A stretch of 64,000 bases of DNA from Onthophagus taurus (Eukaryota > Arthropoda > Insecta > Coleoptera > Scarabaeidae): NCBI RefSeq assembly GCF_036711975.1, contig NC_091968.1:1984001-2048000 (forward strand). Direction: 5' to 3'. How positions within the stretch are numbered: position 1 is the stretch's first letter; every line of letters begins with the position of its first letter. The notes beneath the pieces were generated by a model. It did no database searches. It had not been told where the DNA came from and was given only the letters and a program-made list of their open reading frames with translations. Below are positions 30,617 to 44,700 of the stretch, in pieces. Position numbers and translations under genes: made by a program.

Positions 30617-33600
30617 TTAAGAATAAAAATGTAAACACAAAGACAGCGTGTCGTCCCCATTAATTACAGAGGCATTTTGAGTTCTAGACCACTTCTAAAA
30701 CTAAAGAGACAAGTATGCTGATAAAATCCCTAAAACCATCACAACTCATCCCTAAAAGAATCCCTAAATCCATCAACCAAGACTTTTAATGTAATAATTA
30801 AACAAAAATTAATATTTTAGATCCTACTATCTTTAAGACTCTGTTTAACTCAAAATAACGTAACTCCAAAATTTGATGAATTGAAGAAATGACCTTGAAC
30901 AAATTAAATACTAATTAAATTTGCTTTTAAATGCTTTTTATTTCATGCTGATATCTCAATTCGTTCGTGGGATATGATTCCATAAAAGTTGTTCTTTTTC
31001 AACATAATATCTAGTGATCTGGTTGAAACAAAAAAAATATTTCTTCGGAATTTGAAAATTTTAAAAATGGTCTTGAATATATTAAATATGAATTAAATTT
31101 CTTTTAAAATGCTTTTTATCTCATGGCATTATCTCAATTAGTACTGGAGATATAATTTGTTGAAAATTCATGTCCTTGAATCTTCTGTGTATGATTGTGA
31201 TTGTATTCAAAAAATCATAATCTCGAAGTTTGAAAATACGAAGATATGATATTACAACATATCGATTAAGAATTTAATTTCCTATAAAATGCTTTTTATC
31301 TCACGACAATATCTCAATTAGTTCTTAAGATATAACTTCTTAAAAATTCATGTTTTTCAACTTAATGCATATGAGTGCACTTGTAGTCAAAAAATCATGT
31401 ACTCGAAGTTGGAAATTTTGAAGAAATGACCTTGAACGTACTAAACATAAATTAAATTTTCTATAAAATGCTTTTTATCTCATTACATTAACTCAATTAG
31501 TTCTTGAGATATAATATTTTAAAGATTGATGTCTTTGAATCTTCTGTGTATGATTGTAATTTTATTCAAAAACTGATAACCTCGAAGTTTGAAAATACGA
31601 AGATATGACATTAAACATACCGATTATGAAATAAATTTCTTATAAAATGCTTTTTATCTTACGACAATATCTCAATTAGTTCTTAAGATATAATATTTCA
31701 AAAATTGATGTCTTTGAATCATTTGTGTATAATTGTGATTGTATTCAAAAAATTATAACCTCGAAGATTGAATATACGAAGATATGATATTAAACATACC
31801 GATTATGAATTAAATTTCCTATAAAATGGTTTTTATCTCACGACGATATCTCAATTAGTTCTTGAGATATAATATTTTAAATTTTGATGTCTTTAAATCT
31901 TATGTGTATGATTGTGATTGCATTCAAAAAAAATAACCTCGATGTTTGAAAATACGAAGATATGACATTAAACATACCAATTATGAATTAAATTTTCTAT
32001 AAATTGCTTTTTATCTCATTGCATTATCTCAATTAGTTCTTGAGATATAATACTTTAAAAATTGAAGTACTTGAATGTTCTGCGTATGATTGTGATTGTA
32101 TTCAAAAAGTCATAACCCCGAAGTTTGAATATACGAAGATATGACATAAAACATACTGATTATGAATTAAATTTCCTATAAAATTCTTTTTATCTCACGA
32201 CAATATCTCAATTAGTTCTTAAGATATAACTTGTTAAAAATTCATGTCTTTCAACTCAATGTGTATGAGTGTAATTGGAGTCAAAAAAACATTTACTCGC
32301 AATTGGAGATTTTGAAGAAATGACCTCGAACGTACTAAATATTAATTAAATTTTCTATAAATTGCTTTCTATTTCATTACATTAACTCAATTAGTTCTTG
32401 AGATATAATATTTTAAATATTGATATCTTTAAATCTTGTGTGTATGATTGTGATTGCATTCAAAAAATCATAACCTCGAAGTTTGAAAATACGAAGATAT
32501 GACATTAAACATACCAATTATGAATTAAATTTCCTATAAAATGCTTTTTATCTCACGAGAATATCTCAATTAGTTCTTAAGATATATCTTGTGAAAAATT
32601 CAAGTCGTTCAACTCATTGTATATGAGTGTAATTGAAGTCAAAAAAAAACATTACTCGAAACTGGAAGTTTCGAAGAAATGACCTTGAACGTACTAAATA
32701 TAAATTAAATTTTCTATAAAATGCTTTTTATCTCATTGCATTAACTTAATTAGTTCTTGAGATATAATATTTTAAAGATTGATGTTTTTGAATATTCTGT
32801 GTATGTTTGTGTTTGTATTTAAAAAATCATAACCTCGAAGTTTGAAAATACGAAGATATGATATTGAACATACTGATTATGAATTAAATTTCCTATAAAA
32901 TGCTTTTTATTTCACGACAATATCTCAATTAGTTCTTAAGATATAATATTTTAAATATTGATATCTTTAAATCTTGTGTGTATGATTGTGATTGCATTCA
33001 AAAAATTATAACCTCGAAGTTTGAAAATACGAAGATGTGACATTAAACATACCAATTATGAATTAAATTTCCTATAAAATGCTTTTTATCTCACAACAAT
33101 ATCTCAATTAGTTCTTTAGATATAACTTGTGAAAAATTCACGTCGTTCAACTCATTGTATGTGAGTGTAATTGCAGTCAAAAGAACATTACTCAAAATTG
33201 GAAGTTTCGAAGAAATGACCTTGAACTTACTAAATATAAATTAAATTATCTATAAAATGCTTTTTATTTCATTGCATTATCTCAATTAGTTCTTGAGATA
33301 TAATATTTTAAAGATTGATGTCTTTCAATCTTCTGTGTATGATTGTGATTGTATTCAAAAAATCGTAACCTGGAACTCTGAAAATACGAAAATATGACAT
33401 TAAACATACCGAATGTGAATTAAATTTCCTATAAAATGCTTTTTATCTCGCGACAATATCTCAATTAGTTCTTAAGATATAACTTGGTAAAAAGTCATGA
33501 CTTTCAACTCATTATATATGAGTGTAATTGAAGTCAAAAAATCATTTACTCGAAATTGGAAATTTTGAAGAAATGACCTTGAACGTACTAAATATAAATT

Positions 33601-34830
33601 AAATTTTCTATAAAATGCTTTTTATCTCATTGCATTAACTTAATTAGTTCTTGAGATATAATATTTTAAAGATTGATGTTTTTGAATCTTCTGTGTATGT
33701 TTGTGTTTGTATTTAAAAAATCATAACCTCGAAGTTTGAAAATACGAAGATATGACATTGAACATACCGATTATGAATTAAATTTCCTACAAAATGCTTT
33801 TTATCTCATCACAATATCTCAATTAGTTCTTAAGATATAACTTGTTAAAAATTCATGTCTTTCAACTCATTACATATAAATATAATTGAAGTCAAAGAAA
33901 CATTTACTCGAAATTAAAAGTTTTGAAGAAATGACCTTGAACGTACTAAATATACATTAAATTTTCTATAAAATGCTTTTTATTTCATTGCATTATCTCA
34001 ATTAGTTCTTGAGATATAATATTTTAAAACTTGATGTCTTTGAATCTTCTGTGTATGATTGTGATTGTGTACAAGAAATAATAACCTCGAAGTTTGAAAA
34101 TACGAAGATATGATATTAAACATTCCGATTATGAATTAAATTTCCAATAAAATGCTTTTTATCTCATGACAATATCGCAATTAGTTCTTGAGATATAATA
34201 TTTTAAATATTGATGTCTTTAAATCTAGTGTGTATGATTGTGATTGCATTCAAACAATCATAACTTCAAAGTTTTAAACTACGAAGATATGACATTAAAC
34301 ATACCGATTATGAATTAAATTTCCTATAAAATGCTTTTTATCTCACGACAATACCTCAATTAGTTCTTGAAATATAACTTGTTAAAAATTCATGTCTTTC
34401 AACTCATTGTATATGAGTGTAATTGAAGTGAAAAACCCAGATTTGACGATTTGGAGAAATCACCTTCATCAGATTAAATACTCATAAAATTCGCTATAAA
34501 ATGCATTTTATCTCATGCTGATATTTCAATCCGTTCTTAAGATATAATTACTTAAATGATGCTACCTTTTTAAAGTAATATCAATATTCTTGGTTCAATT
34601 AAAAAAATCGTAACTCAAAAATTTAATGATTTGAATAAATGATTTTCATTACATCATATATCAATTAAATTTGCTATAAAATGCTTTTTCCCTCGCACCG
34701 ATATCTCATTTAGTTCACGACATACAACATATTAAAAATTGATGTCTTTCAATCTAACATGTTTAATTGTGTTTATTCAGACTTTAATTCAACAAATCGT
34801 AATACTAAGTCCTAAAATTAATGACTCTAA
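30617..34830 (-). repeat. ~359 bp dimeric satellite, right array, inverted to 19650-22050
   Basis: Same two alternating halves in reverse complement (tctcaattagttcttaagat, ttcctataaaatgctttttatctca). About 4 kb, so longer than the left array. The first 200 bases are non-satellite flank that mirrors 22051-22240. Divergent units appear at both edges (30850-31100, 34430-34780), as at the right edge of the left array. Confidence 0.9.
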
Positions 34831-35757
34831 TATATCGTGTTCAATTCTCTGAAATATATCTTGTTTCAAAACTTCTGTGTAACATTTAGCTTTGTTATGG
34901 TGAACATTTAAATTAATTTTAGTGTCGTGACTATGTTTCATATTTCCCCGAATTTCGAGTTCTAGTTAAAGAGAGGATTATTAAACAGTGAGCTTGAATG
35001 TTTGATATTTAATGCGATTGTTATATATTGGTGCATGTATTGAGATAGCGATGCATTTTCAATAACAGGTAAAATGTGCATGTTCATTTTAATTGGGGTG
35101 CATGACACCCATCCGTAGTTTTGTTGGGATAAATCAAATTTCAAATTGGAAATAAATTTAATGCGCAAAAATGAAGAAAGTTGTGATTTGAATCGATACC
35201 ATAACATTTCCATATTCTCAGTGATTTACTTAGAAATTTACTTAAACACATCAACAATAAATTAATTTTATCTAACAGTAAATAAATTCATAGAATTGTT
35301 AATGAATTATCCAACAAGTTCAAAAAGTTGTGGTTTTAAAGGTAAAAAAAAATGATGTCATGTTTAAATATTATTTATTATTGCTTAAAGTCCAATACAA
35401 AAAATTAATTTCCTTTTTCCAACAATTTTAATTAATTTTTAATTATTATTTTTAAATCCAATTTAGATCCAAAAAATATTTTTCGATTTTACAACAATAA
35501 TTTGTATTTGATTATACAAAATAAAAAAATTAGTTAAACAACATTAATATAATTATTATTATTATTATTATTACAGCAAATTTACAAGTTACAAGTATTT
35601 AATTTTAATTTTTTTTAATGTTTTCATTCTTCCGAAAAACCATCAACAAACTTTCGATTTTATCCGCAAGGAAGTGAAGTCAAAAATGATTAAATTCGAA
35701 TTACCTCAAGTGATTCTCGCAGATTACATCGAAAGTTTGAGTGGTTTTATCGATTTT
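34831..35757. other. 3' flank of the GPCR gene
   Basis: AT-rich; an (att)n microsatellite at about 35557-35577. The GPCR 3' UTR is expected to run into it from 35757 downward. No other gene seen. Confidence 0.4.
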
Positions 35758-38700
35758 TCATAAATCCGGTAACGAAATGTCCCTGGTTTCACGATGCATA
35801 CCACCGCAACCTCCGCCTCGTTGCATTCCGTTGCAACCGTCCATTCTAGGATGACTTCCGCTCTTTTGGAGAGCGTTTAAAGAAGTCGCCGACAATGTTC
35901 GTTCTAAAATTTCCCCCCAATATTTTTCTGAAAGCCTCTCGAAATCGCAACCTTGTTGGTGATGTATCTGACACGAACTTGAATTCGAAACGAAATGTTG
36001 TGGTTTCGATGGGGATTTCTTACAAAAAAACTTTAAAAAATAAAATAATTTATTAATTAATTAATATTTGATCGTAAAACTTACTTTGTTTGAAATAAAT
36101 TCCCTGCCAACCCTTCGAAATTGATTGTTTAATAACCAGTATAAAAAAGGATTCCAAAAACTGTTGCTCAACGCTAACCAGGTGGCAAAGAAGTCTAACG
36201 GTTGTGGTGCTCTTGATCCGGTACAAGCAGCAACAACTTCCTGAATTGTCCACGGAGTCACGAGGACAATAAAACCTAAAGAAATCGCCGCCATCGTCCT
36301 CGAAGCACTCGCACTCAATCTTCTTTCGTGTGTCAGAACCTGCAACGAGACAAAAATTAAACAAAATGTAATAAAAAAGATTAAATATTTACGACCAGGA
36401 AATGCACTGAAAATGAAAGAAAAAAATAAATTCGCCATAAAGGACGAATTTTTCATTTTAACTTTTTAAGGACTGATTTAATAAGTGCCAAATAAAAATA
36501 TAAAAAATATACTCCTATTTCCTTTTTCTCCTTTTAATTGAGGCTAATAAAGGATCCATTTCGTTTTTGATCTCTTGTCTTTACTATAAAAAGGCCGATT
36601 TAGCAAGTTTTACACAAAGACAACGATTTACTCGGTTTAATGTGTCTACAAAGACGTCCAATAAACAGAGGAAATTATTTTTTTTTTATTCTACACTATT
36701 TTGTGCTACTGGATAAACGTAAAAATCAAAACGATGGTGATATCGTTTTACGAGGAAAACCGACGAACGCGGGTTTTGGTTTTATATACCACCCCCGTAT
36801 AAGAAAGAAGGGATTTCAACTTCCCAAGGGATCTCTTTATCGTTCCCGTCGCGTCGTCTGAAGAGGATGATAAAAGTAAACGTTTTCGGGAATGTGTCGT
36901 TGGTCTATGTCAGGTTTACCGATTTTTTTTCGAACTTTCTAAGACAAGATTAAGATATATCTTGTTAGAGGGTAGATTAAGGGTTAGAAATTAGGGGGTT
37001 TTATGATTAAATTGCTCGACCATAAGAATGATTTAAAGAAATAACTTTTTATATGAAACGTGAATTACAGCATTTTTATTTGTATGTTAAGCTGGATTTA
37101 CAAAACTGCTTAATTATATATTGGAAATACTTCCTGGGTTAATGTGGAATGCTTTTGGTACAGAAAATTTTCTTCTATCTCTTTTAATTTTTGACTTATA
37201 ACCTGTTATGCTGTTAGATATAAGTAAATTACTACATTTTTGCTTTTAGTTTAAGCTGGTTGGTAGAACTGCTTGATGGGTTATAATTGTGCTTTAGAAA
37301 TATTTCCTAGGTTAATGTGGAATGTTTCTGGTACAAAAAGTTTTCTGATATTCCTTTTAATTTTTGACTTAGATGATGTTTTTAACTTATTAGATGTGCG
37401 TTAATTGCTTAATTTTTGCTTTTAGGTCATGCTGAGTTGGTCTAACTGCTCAATGAGTTATAACTGTGCATTAGAAATGCTTCCTGGGTTAATGTGGAAT
37501 ATTTTTGATACAAAAAGTTTTCTTCTATCTCTTTTAGTTCTTGACTTATAACCTATCATACTATTAGACATTTGTTAATAGCTTCAATTTTGCTTTTAGG
37601 TCATGCTGAGTTGGTCTAACTGCTCAATGAGTTATAACTGTGTATTAGAAATGTTTCCTGGGTTAATGTGGAATGGTTTTGGTACAAGAAGTTTTCTTCT
37701 ATCTCGTTTAGTTCTTTACTTATAACCTATCATACTATTAGATATTCGTTAATTGCTTCATTTTTGCTTTTAGGTCATGCTGAGTTGGTCTAACTGCCCA
37801 ATGAGTCATAACTGTGTATTAGAAATGCTTCCTGGGTTAATGTGGAATGTTTTTGGTACACGAAGTTTTCTTCGATCTCTTTTAGTTCTTGACTTATAAC
37901 CTATCATACTATTAGATATACGTTAATTGCTTCATTTTTGCTTTTAGATCATGCTGAGTTGGTCTAACTGCTCAATGAGGTATAACTGTGCATTAGAAAT
38001 GCTTCCTGGGTTAATGTGGAATATTTTTGATACAAAAAGTTTTCTTCTATCTCTTTTAGTTCTTGACTTATAACCTATCATACTATTAGATATACGTTAA
38101 TTGCTTCATTTTTGCTTTTAGGTTATGCTGAGTTGGACTAACTGCTCAATGAGTTATAACTATGCATTAGAAGTGCTTCTTCGGTTAAAATGGAATGTTT
38201 TTGGTACAAAAAGTTTTCTTCTATCTCTTTTAGTTTTTGACTTATAACCTGTTATAATATTAGATATACGCTAATTGCTTCATTTTTGCTTTTAGGTCAT
38301 GCTGAGTTGGTCTAACTGCTCAATGAGTTATAACTGTGCATTAGAAATGCTTCCTGGGTTAATGTGGAATATTTTTGATACAAAAAGTTTTCTTCTATCT
38401 CTTTTAGTTCTTGACTTATAACCTATCATACTATTAGATATACGTTAATTGCTTCATTTTTGCTTTTAGGTCATGCTGAGTTGGTCTAACTGCTCAATGA
38501 GTTATAACTGTGTATTAGAAATGTTTCCTGGGTTAATATGGAATGTTTTTGGTACAAGAAGTTTTCTGCTATCTCGTTTAGTTCTTTACTTATAACCTAT
38601 CATACTATTAGATATTCGTTAATTGCTTCATTTTTGCTTTTAGGTCATACGTAGTTGGTCTAACTGCTCAATGAGTTATAACTGTGTATTAGATATGTTT

Positions 38701-41700
38701 CTTGGGTTAATGTGGAATGTTTTTGGTACAAGAAGTTTTCTTCTATCTCTTTTAGTTCTTGACTTATAACCTATCATACTATTAGACATTCGTTAATGGC
38801 TTCATTTTTGCTTTTAGGACATGCTGAGTTGGTCTAACTGCCCAATGAGTCATAACTGTGTATTAGAAATGCTTCACGGATTAATGTGGAATGTTTTTGG
38901 TACAAGAAATTTTCTTCTATCTCTTTTAGTTCTTGACTTATAACCTATCATACGATTAGATATGCGTTAATTGCTTCATTTTTGCTTTTAGGTCATGCTG
39001 AGTTGGTCTAACTGCTCAATGAGGTATAACTGTGCATTAGAAATGCTTCCTGGATTAATGTGGAATGTTTTTGGTACAAGAAGTTTTCTTCTATCTCGTT
39101 TAGTTCTTTACTTATAACCTATCATACTATTAGACATTCGTTAATTGCTTCATATTTGCTTTTAGGTCATGCTGAGTTGGTCTAACTGCCCAATGAGTCA
39201 TAACTGTGTATTAGAAATGTTCCCTAGGTTAATGTGGAATGTTTTTGGTATAAGAAGTTTTCTTCTGTCCCTTTTAGTTCTTGACTTATAACCTATCATA
39301 CTATTAGATATTCGTTAATTGCTTCATTTTTGCTTTTAGATCATGCTGAGTTGGTTTAACTGCTCAATGAGTTATAACTGTGTATTAGAAATGTTCCCTG
39401 GGTAAACGTGGAATGTTTTTGGTATAAGAAGTTTTCTTCTATATCTTTTAGTTCTTGACTTATAACCTATCATACCATTAGACATTCGTTAATTGCTTCA
39501 TTTTTTGCTTTTAGATCATGCTGAGCTGGTCTAACTGCTCAATGAGTTATAACTGTGCATTAGAAATGTTTCCTGGGTTAATGTGAAATGTTTTTGGTAC
39601 GAGAAGTTTTCTTCTATCTCTTTTAATTTTTGACTTATAACCTATCATAGTTTAAGAGAGCCTTTCTGTATCGACCAAGTTAACATTTATTTGTTCCACG
39701 ATCATGGATCAACTACTTAAATAATCAGCATAAGTCAATGGAATGACTTCTGAACTACAGCCTAGTGTTATTAGCAAGTCTTCTCTCTTTACCACATTTA
39801 ATTATAATAATAGGACATAATAATAGGACTTTATTTCCCACAGGTACCACCCAGTTACAGGAAAAAAAAATTATAATATCACAATATTTAAATTAACTAA
39901 ATGAAAAAGATATAGCTATAAGCAAAAATACAAACTAATATAACATAATAAACTAATCGTAATCATAACTACTAACAATCTACTGCATGCCGAAATGATC
40001 CAAAGTTACCGCAACCACCGTGTTCAAGGAATCAAAAAACATATCGCAATGCGGCGAAACCTGATTGCCGTAATCGGATTTTCGTAAAGTGTTACTATTA
40101 CTACGGCAGTTATAGAACGTGAGGGGACAGTGTGCGTTGAGACGCGGTACAAGAAAGGATAACCTTTCCAACAACCAGCCGCAATCAATATCATTATGCA
40201 ACAGTTTATGAATAAATTTAACTATGTAAAGGATAGAACGGATACCAAACAATTACCGCATACTCTAACCGAGATCTAATCAACGCAAAATACAACGTAC
40301 ATAAACATCTGATGGACAAACCCTTACAGTTCCGAACAATAAACCCGTAAATTTTATAACAATTAGCAACTAAGTTAAGAATGTGTTCGTTAAAAGTCAG
40401 TCCACTGTCAAACAGCACCCCAAGGTCAGAGCACTTACGTTCGGACATCAACGGTTGATTGGCCAAGTAATATGCACAGTCAATTGTGTTTACTTTTTTA
40501 GAAAATGTCATGGTAAAACATTTAGAAATATTAAGTGATAAACGGTTGCTAAGGCACCAATGCTCAACACGAATCAGGTTTTTCTGCAAGCGTTCACAAT
40601 CGCTGAGTTCCCCAACAGCCGAGAATAATTTCAAATCATCCGCGAATAGCAGCTTTTCACAATCCAAGATCTCGGATACGTCATTAATAAAAGCCAGGAA
40701 CAGCAATGGACCGAGGTTGGATCCCTGGGGAACCCCTGAAGTTGGAGAAAATCCTCTGGAAGTGAAGCCGCCGTAATTAACAAACTGCTGCCGACCTAGC
40801 AAATAAGATTTCATTAACGACAACAGTGGGGCACTTAATCCAAAGTTACTCAGCTTTTTCAATAAGATAAAGTGATCCAGCTGATCAAACGCCTTCCGAA
40901 AGTCGAGATACACAGCATCTACCTGCCCTCTAGCGTCGATTACATCAGCAACAAATTGGGCAAAGCATGTCAGATTGGTGACAGTGGATCGACCACAAAC
41001 AAATCCGTGTTGGACTGGGCTTATGTACTTGCTTAAATGATATGAGATGTGCTTGAAAACAACGCTTTCAAAAGTCTTCGAGAAACCACACAGCAGCGAT
41101 ATAGGTCTGTAATTCACAATCTCAGCAGGGTTGCCCTTCTTCAAAATTGGACAGACGTATGACTCTTTCCATAACGACGGAAAGGTAGAAGTAGACAGGA
41201 CCAGATTGAAAATCGAAAGCAATGGGGCGGACAGAATCGAAGCACAGTCCTTCAGTAAAAAGCTCGGTATCCCATCGACTCCAGCAGTAAGTGTATTCTT
41301 TGTACGCTTCAACGCATCCTCAACCTCCTCCAAGCTGAAGCTCTCCACTGACAAACAAAGACTATGATCGGGGAAATCAGACTCCACAAAAACAGGATCA
41401 GATTGAATATAAACGGACTCAAAATAATCAGCAAAAGCATTTACAATACTTCGACCCGAACTGAACTCCTGGTTTCCATTTGTCATCAGGCCTGGAATGC
41501 GAGTACCGCCCTTCCGTGACCGAATATAGGCCCAGAAGGTACTGGGATCAGAAATCAAAGATCGCTCAACATCGTTCATGTACGCATTATATGCATCGGT
41601 AATGAGGTGTTTCGATAGACATCTGTAGCGTTTAAATTCATTCAGGCAATACAGTGAACCACTACGCTTATGCCTTGCGCGCATATTCTCCTTCATGCGA

Positions 41701-44700
41701 ATACAATCCCTTATCTCCTTCGTGAACCAAGCAGGCCAACGACGATTCGTAGAATTTCTCACAGTTTTAGGCACTGCTAAATCAAAAACATCGTGTAGCT
41801 TGTTATAAAGAAGCCGGCATGCATCATCTACCATTCTAATACCATCCAGGTCCGACCAATTCACCTCACCCAACATCCGATACAACAAAGTATAGGCTGC
41901 ACGCTTAAAGTTATAGGTGGGTAGGCCACGATGCTTAAACATGGAAACCTGGGGAGCATAATCCAGAACAACCGCTAAAGCGGGATGATGGGAATCCTCT
42001 GCAAGCAACGGGTCGAGATCGCGAGTGACTGCGCAGCTCATATTGGCAAAGATCAGATCAAGTAAACGATCGTTGGTGTTCACAATTGAATTGTACTGAC
42101 GAAAATCATGGAAATGTCGGAAATTTGTTAAGGTCGTTTTAAATCTATCATTGGTACCAATGGAAGTATAGGAAGGGACATTACAACGCATTCATTAGCC
42201 AGATAGTCAAACGAATTAAACGTGTCAAAAAATAGTTCAAATGCATCAAAAGTGACAAAAGGTGGTATATATAAAGCAAATACATATATTAATTTCCCAC
42301 GTACTCCCTGAATCTTGACTCCTACCACATCAATTACTGGTACCACTCTGGATAAATCAGAGAGATCAAGCTGGCTTGCTTTTAGGGTGTTCTTAAGACA
42401 AATCAAAACGCCACCTCCCCTAGACAGGCCATGCGCAGCAAAATTACGATCCCTCCGAAACGTAATCCAATCATCGGGACAAAATTCAGCGTCAAAAATA
42501 TCATCGGATAGCCATGTCTCCGACAAGGCGACAACATCAAAACAAGACTCACACAACGAATTCAGAAGAGTCGGTGTCTTCGTACGAATACCTCTGACAT
42601 TTTGGTAATAACAAGACAAGATATTATGACTGGGTGGTATATTCAGTTAATTATCGCGTATTGGAGGTTGGATTTTCTTACAAAGCTAAATTAAACTTCG
42701 AGCTTTTTCATAAACAAAAATAGAGTGATTATTTCAGAATTAGAAAACTTCAATTTTCACCGGAATAGTTAGTATTCAAAAATCGATGCGATTAGTGTCG
42801 AATCCCTCAAAAGTAATCCGATTTTAAAACTCAATTAATCCGCACGACTGAAGGGTTTATCGTCGAACTCATAATACAAGCAGAAAAATAGTTTTTCACG
42901 AAAAGTCGCGTAACAAAAAAACAATAAATAGATCAGAGTGTTATAAACTTAATTTTGAGGTTTCGAATCAAATATGATCTGTTGACGAAAAGCATGCTTT
43001 CAGTGCGAATTGTAATTTTACCTCGCTTCATTGTTAAAACTAGGGAAACGGTTTTGCAGGTGCAACGAAACGAACACCTTCAACGGTTTTAATAGGATTC
43101 AAGCTCAACAAAACGCCGAGTAGCGCGCCCCCTAATTGGCAACTTGGGAAAAGTTTTCCACAACTTGCAAAGAGAGACTTCCTCATCGCCGAAAAGTTAT
43201 CTATTTGAAATTAACACTTTAAGATAACTTTTTGGTTTACATCAAAAACAAAAAAAAAATTATGAGATTACGGGAATAAAATCCCTTTTTTTTTAATTTT
43301 TGAATAAGTCGTTCTAATTTTTGTGTTAAATGTAACGAAACTCGTAATAAAGAAAGAAAAGAACGAGAAATTCTATTTCTGAACCGCTACTTCGTGACTT
43401 TTTGGGGGAAACTTGAAATAAAAGCAAAATAAGAAAAAGGGCTTCTAAAAGGGGCAATAAATATCTCCGTCGTGTGGAAACGACCTTCGTGAAAAAGCAC
43501 AAGAAATCGTCGGAATGTCGAATTTTCCTTTCAACAAACGTTTTGTAGTATATTGATCAGTATATTTACATATTGATGAACCGAATTTTTCTAGTTTTAA
43601 GTCTAATATTAGTTCTAGTTTTAATTGTAATTCAGTGTTAGGTTGTTGAATATTTTTCTTGAACTTAAAGTAGAACTAACACTAGACCTAGAACTAGAAA
43701 CATTCGGGTTTAGCCGTCTTAAGAGACGTATGGCTAAACCGAATGATTCTAGTTCGAGGTCTAGTATTAGTTCGAGTGATCCTGTGCAATACTTGGTACA
43801 AAAAGTTTTCTGCTACTATTAGATATACGTTAATTGCTACATTTTTGCTTTAGGTCATGCTGAGTTGGTTTAAGTGCTCAATGAGTTATAAATGTGTATT
43901 AGAAATGCTTCCTGGGTTAATCTGGAATGTTTTTGGTATAAAAATTTTTTTTCTATCTCTTTTAATTTTTGACTCATAACCTGTCATACTATTTGATGTA
44001 CGTTAATTGCTTCATTTTTGCTCTAGGTCATGCTCGGTTGGTCTAACTGCTCAATGAGTTATAACTGTGTATTAGAAATGTTTTCTCGGTCAATGTGGAA
44101 CGTTTTTGGTACAAAAAGTTTTCTTCTATCTCTTTTAGTTTTTGACTTATAACCTGTCATACTGTTAGATATACGTTAATTGGTACATTTTTGTTTTTAG
44201 GTTATGATGAGTTGGTTTAACAGCTCAATGAATTATAACTGTCTATTAGAAATGCTTCCTCAGTTAATGTAGAATGTTTTTGATACAAAAAGTTTTCTTC
44301 TATCTCTTTTAGTTTTTGACTTATAACCTGTTATACATACTATTAGATATACGTTAATTGCTACATTTTTGCTTTTAGGTCATGCTGAGTTGGTTTAACT
44401 GCTCAATGAGTTATAAATGTGTATTAGAAATGTTTTCTGGGTTAATGTGGAATGTTTTTGGTATAAAAAATTTTCTTCTATCTCTTTTAATTTTTGACTT
44501 ATAACCTGTCATACTATATATACGTTAATTGGTACATTTTTGCTTTTAGGTCAAGCTGAGTTGGTTTAACTGCTCAATGAGATATAACTGTGTATTGGAA
44601 ATGCTTCCTGGGTTAATGTGGAATGTTTTTGGTATAAAACGTTTTCATCTATCTCTTTTAGTTTTTGACTTATAACCTGTCATACTATATATACGTTAAT

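Noticed and set aside
34962..35213. 83-codon minus-strand ORF downstream of the satellite
   Set aside because: No recognisable feature and lies in a probable 3' flank; open by chance.
36585..36861. TATA box followed by a 73-codon ORF as an intronic gene
   Set aside because: The ORF has no domain or signal peptide; only the TATA consensus supports it, so it is left as a note.
40486..42608. Plus-strand ORFs over LINE 2
   Set aside because: Antisense shadows of the endonuclease-RT reading frame.
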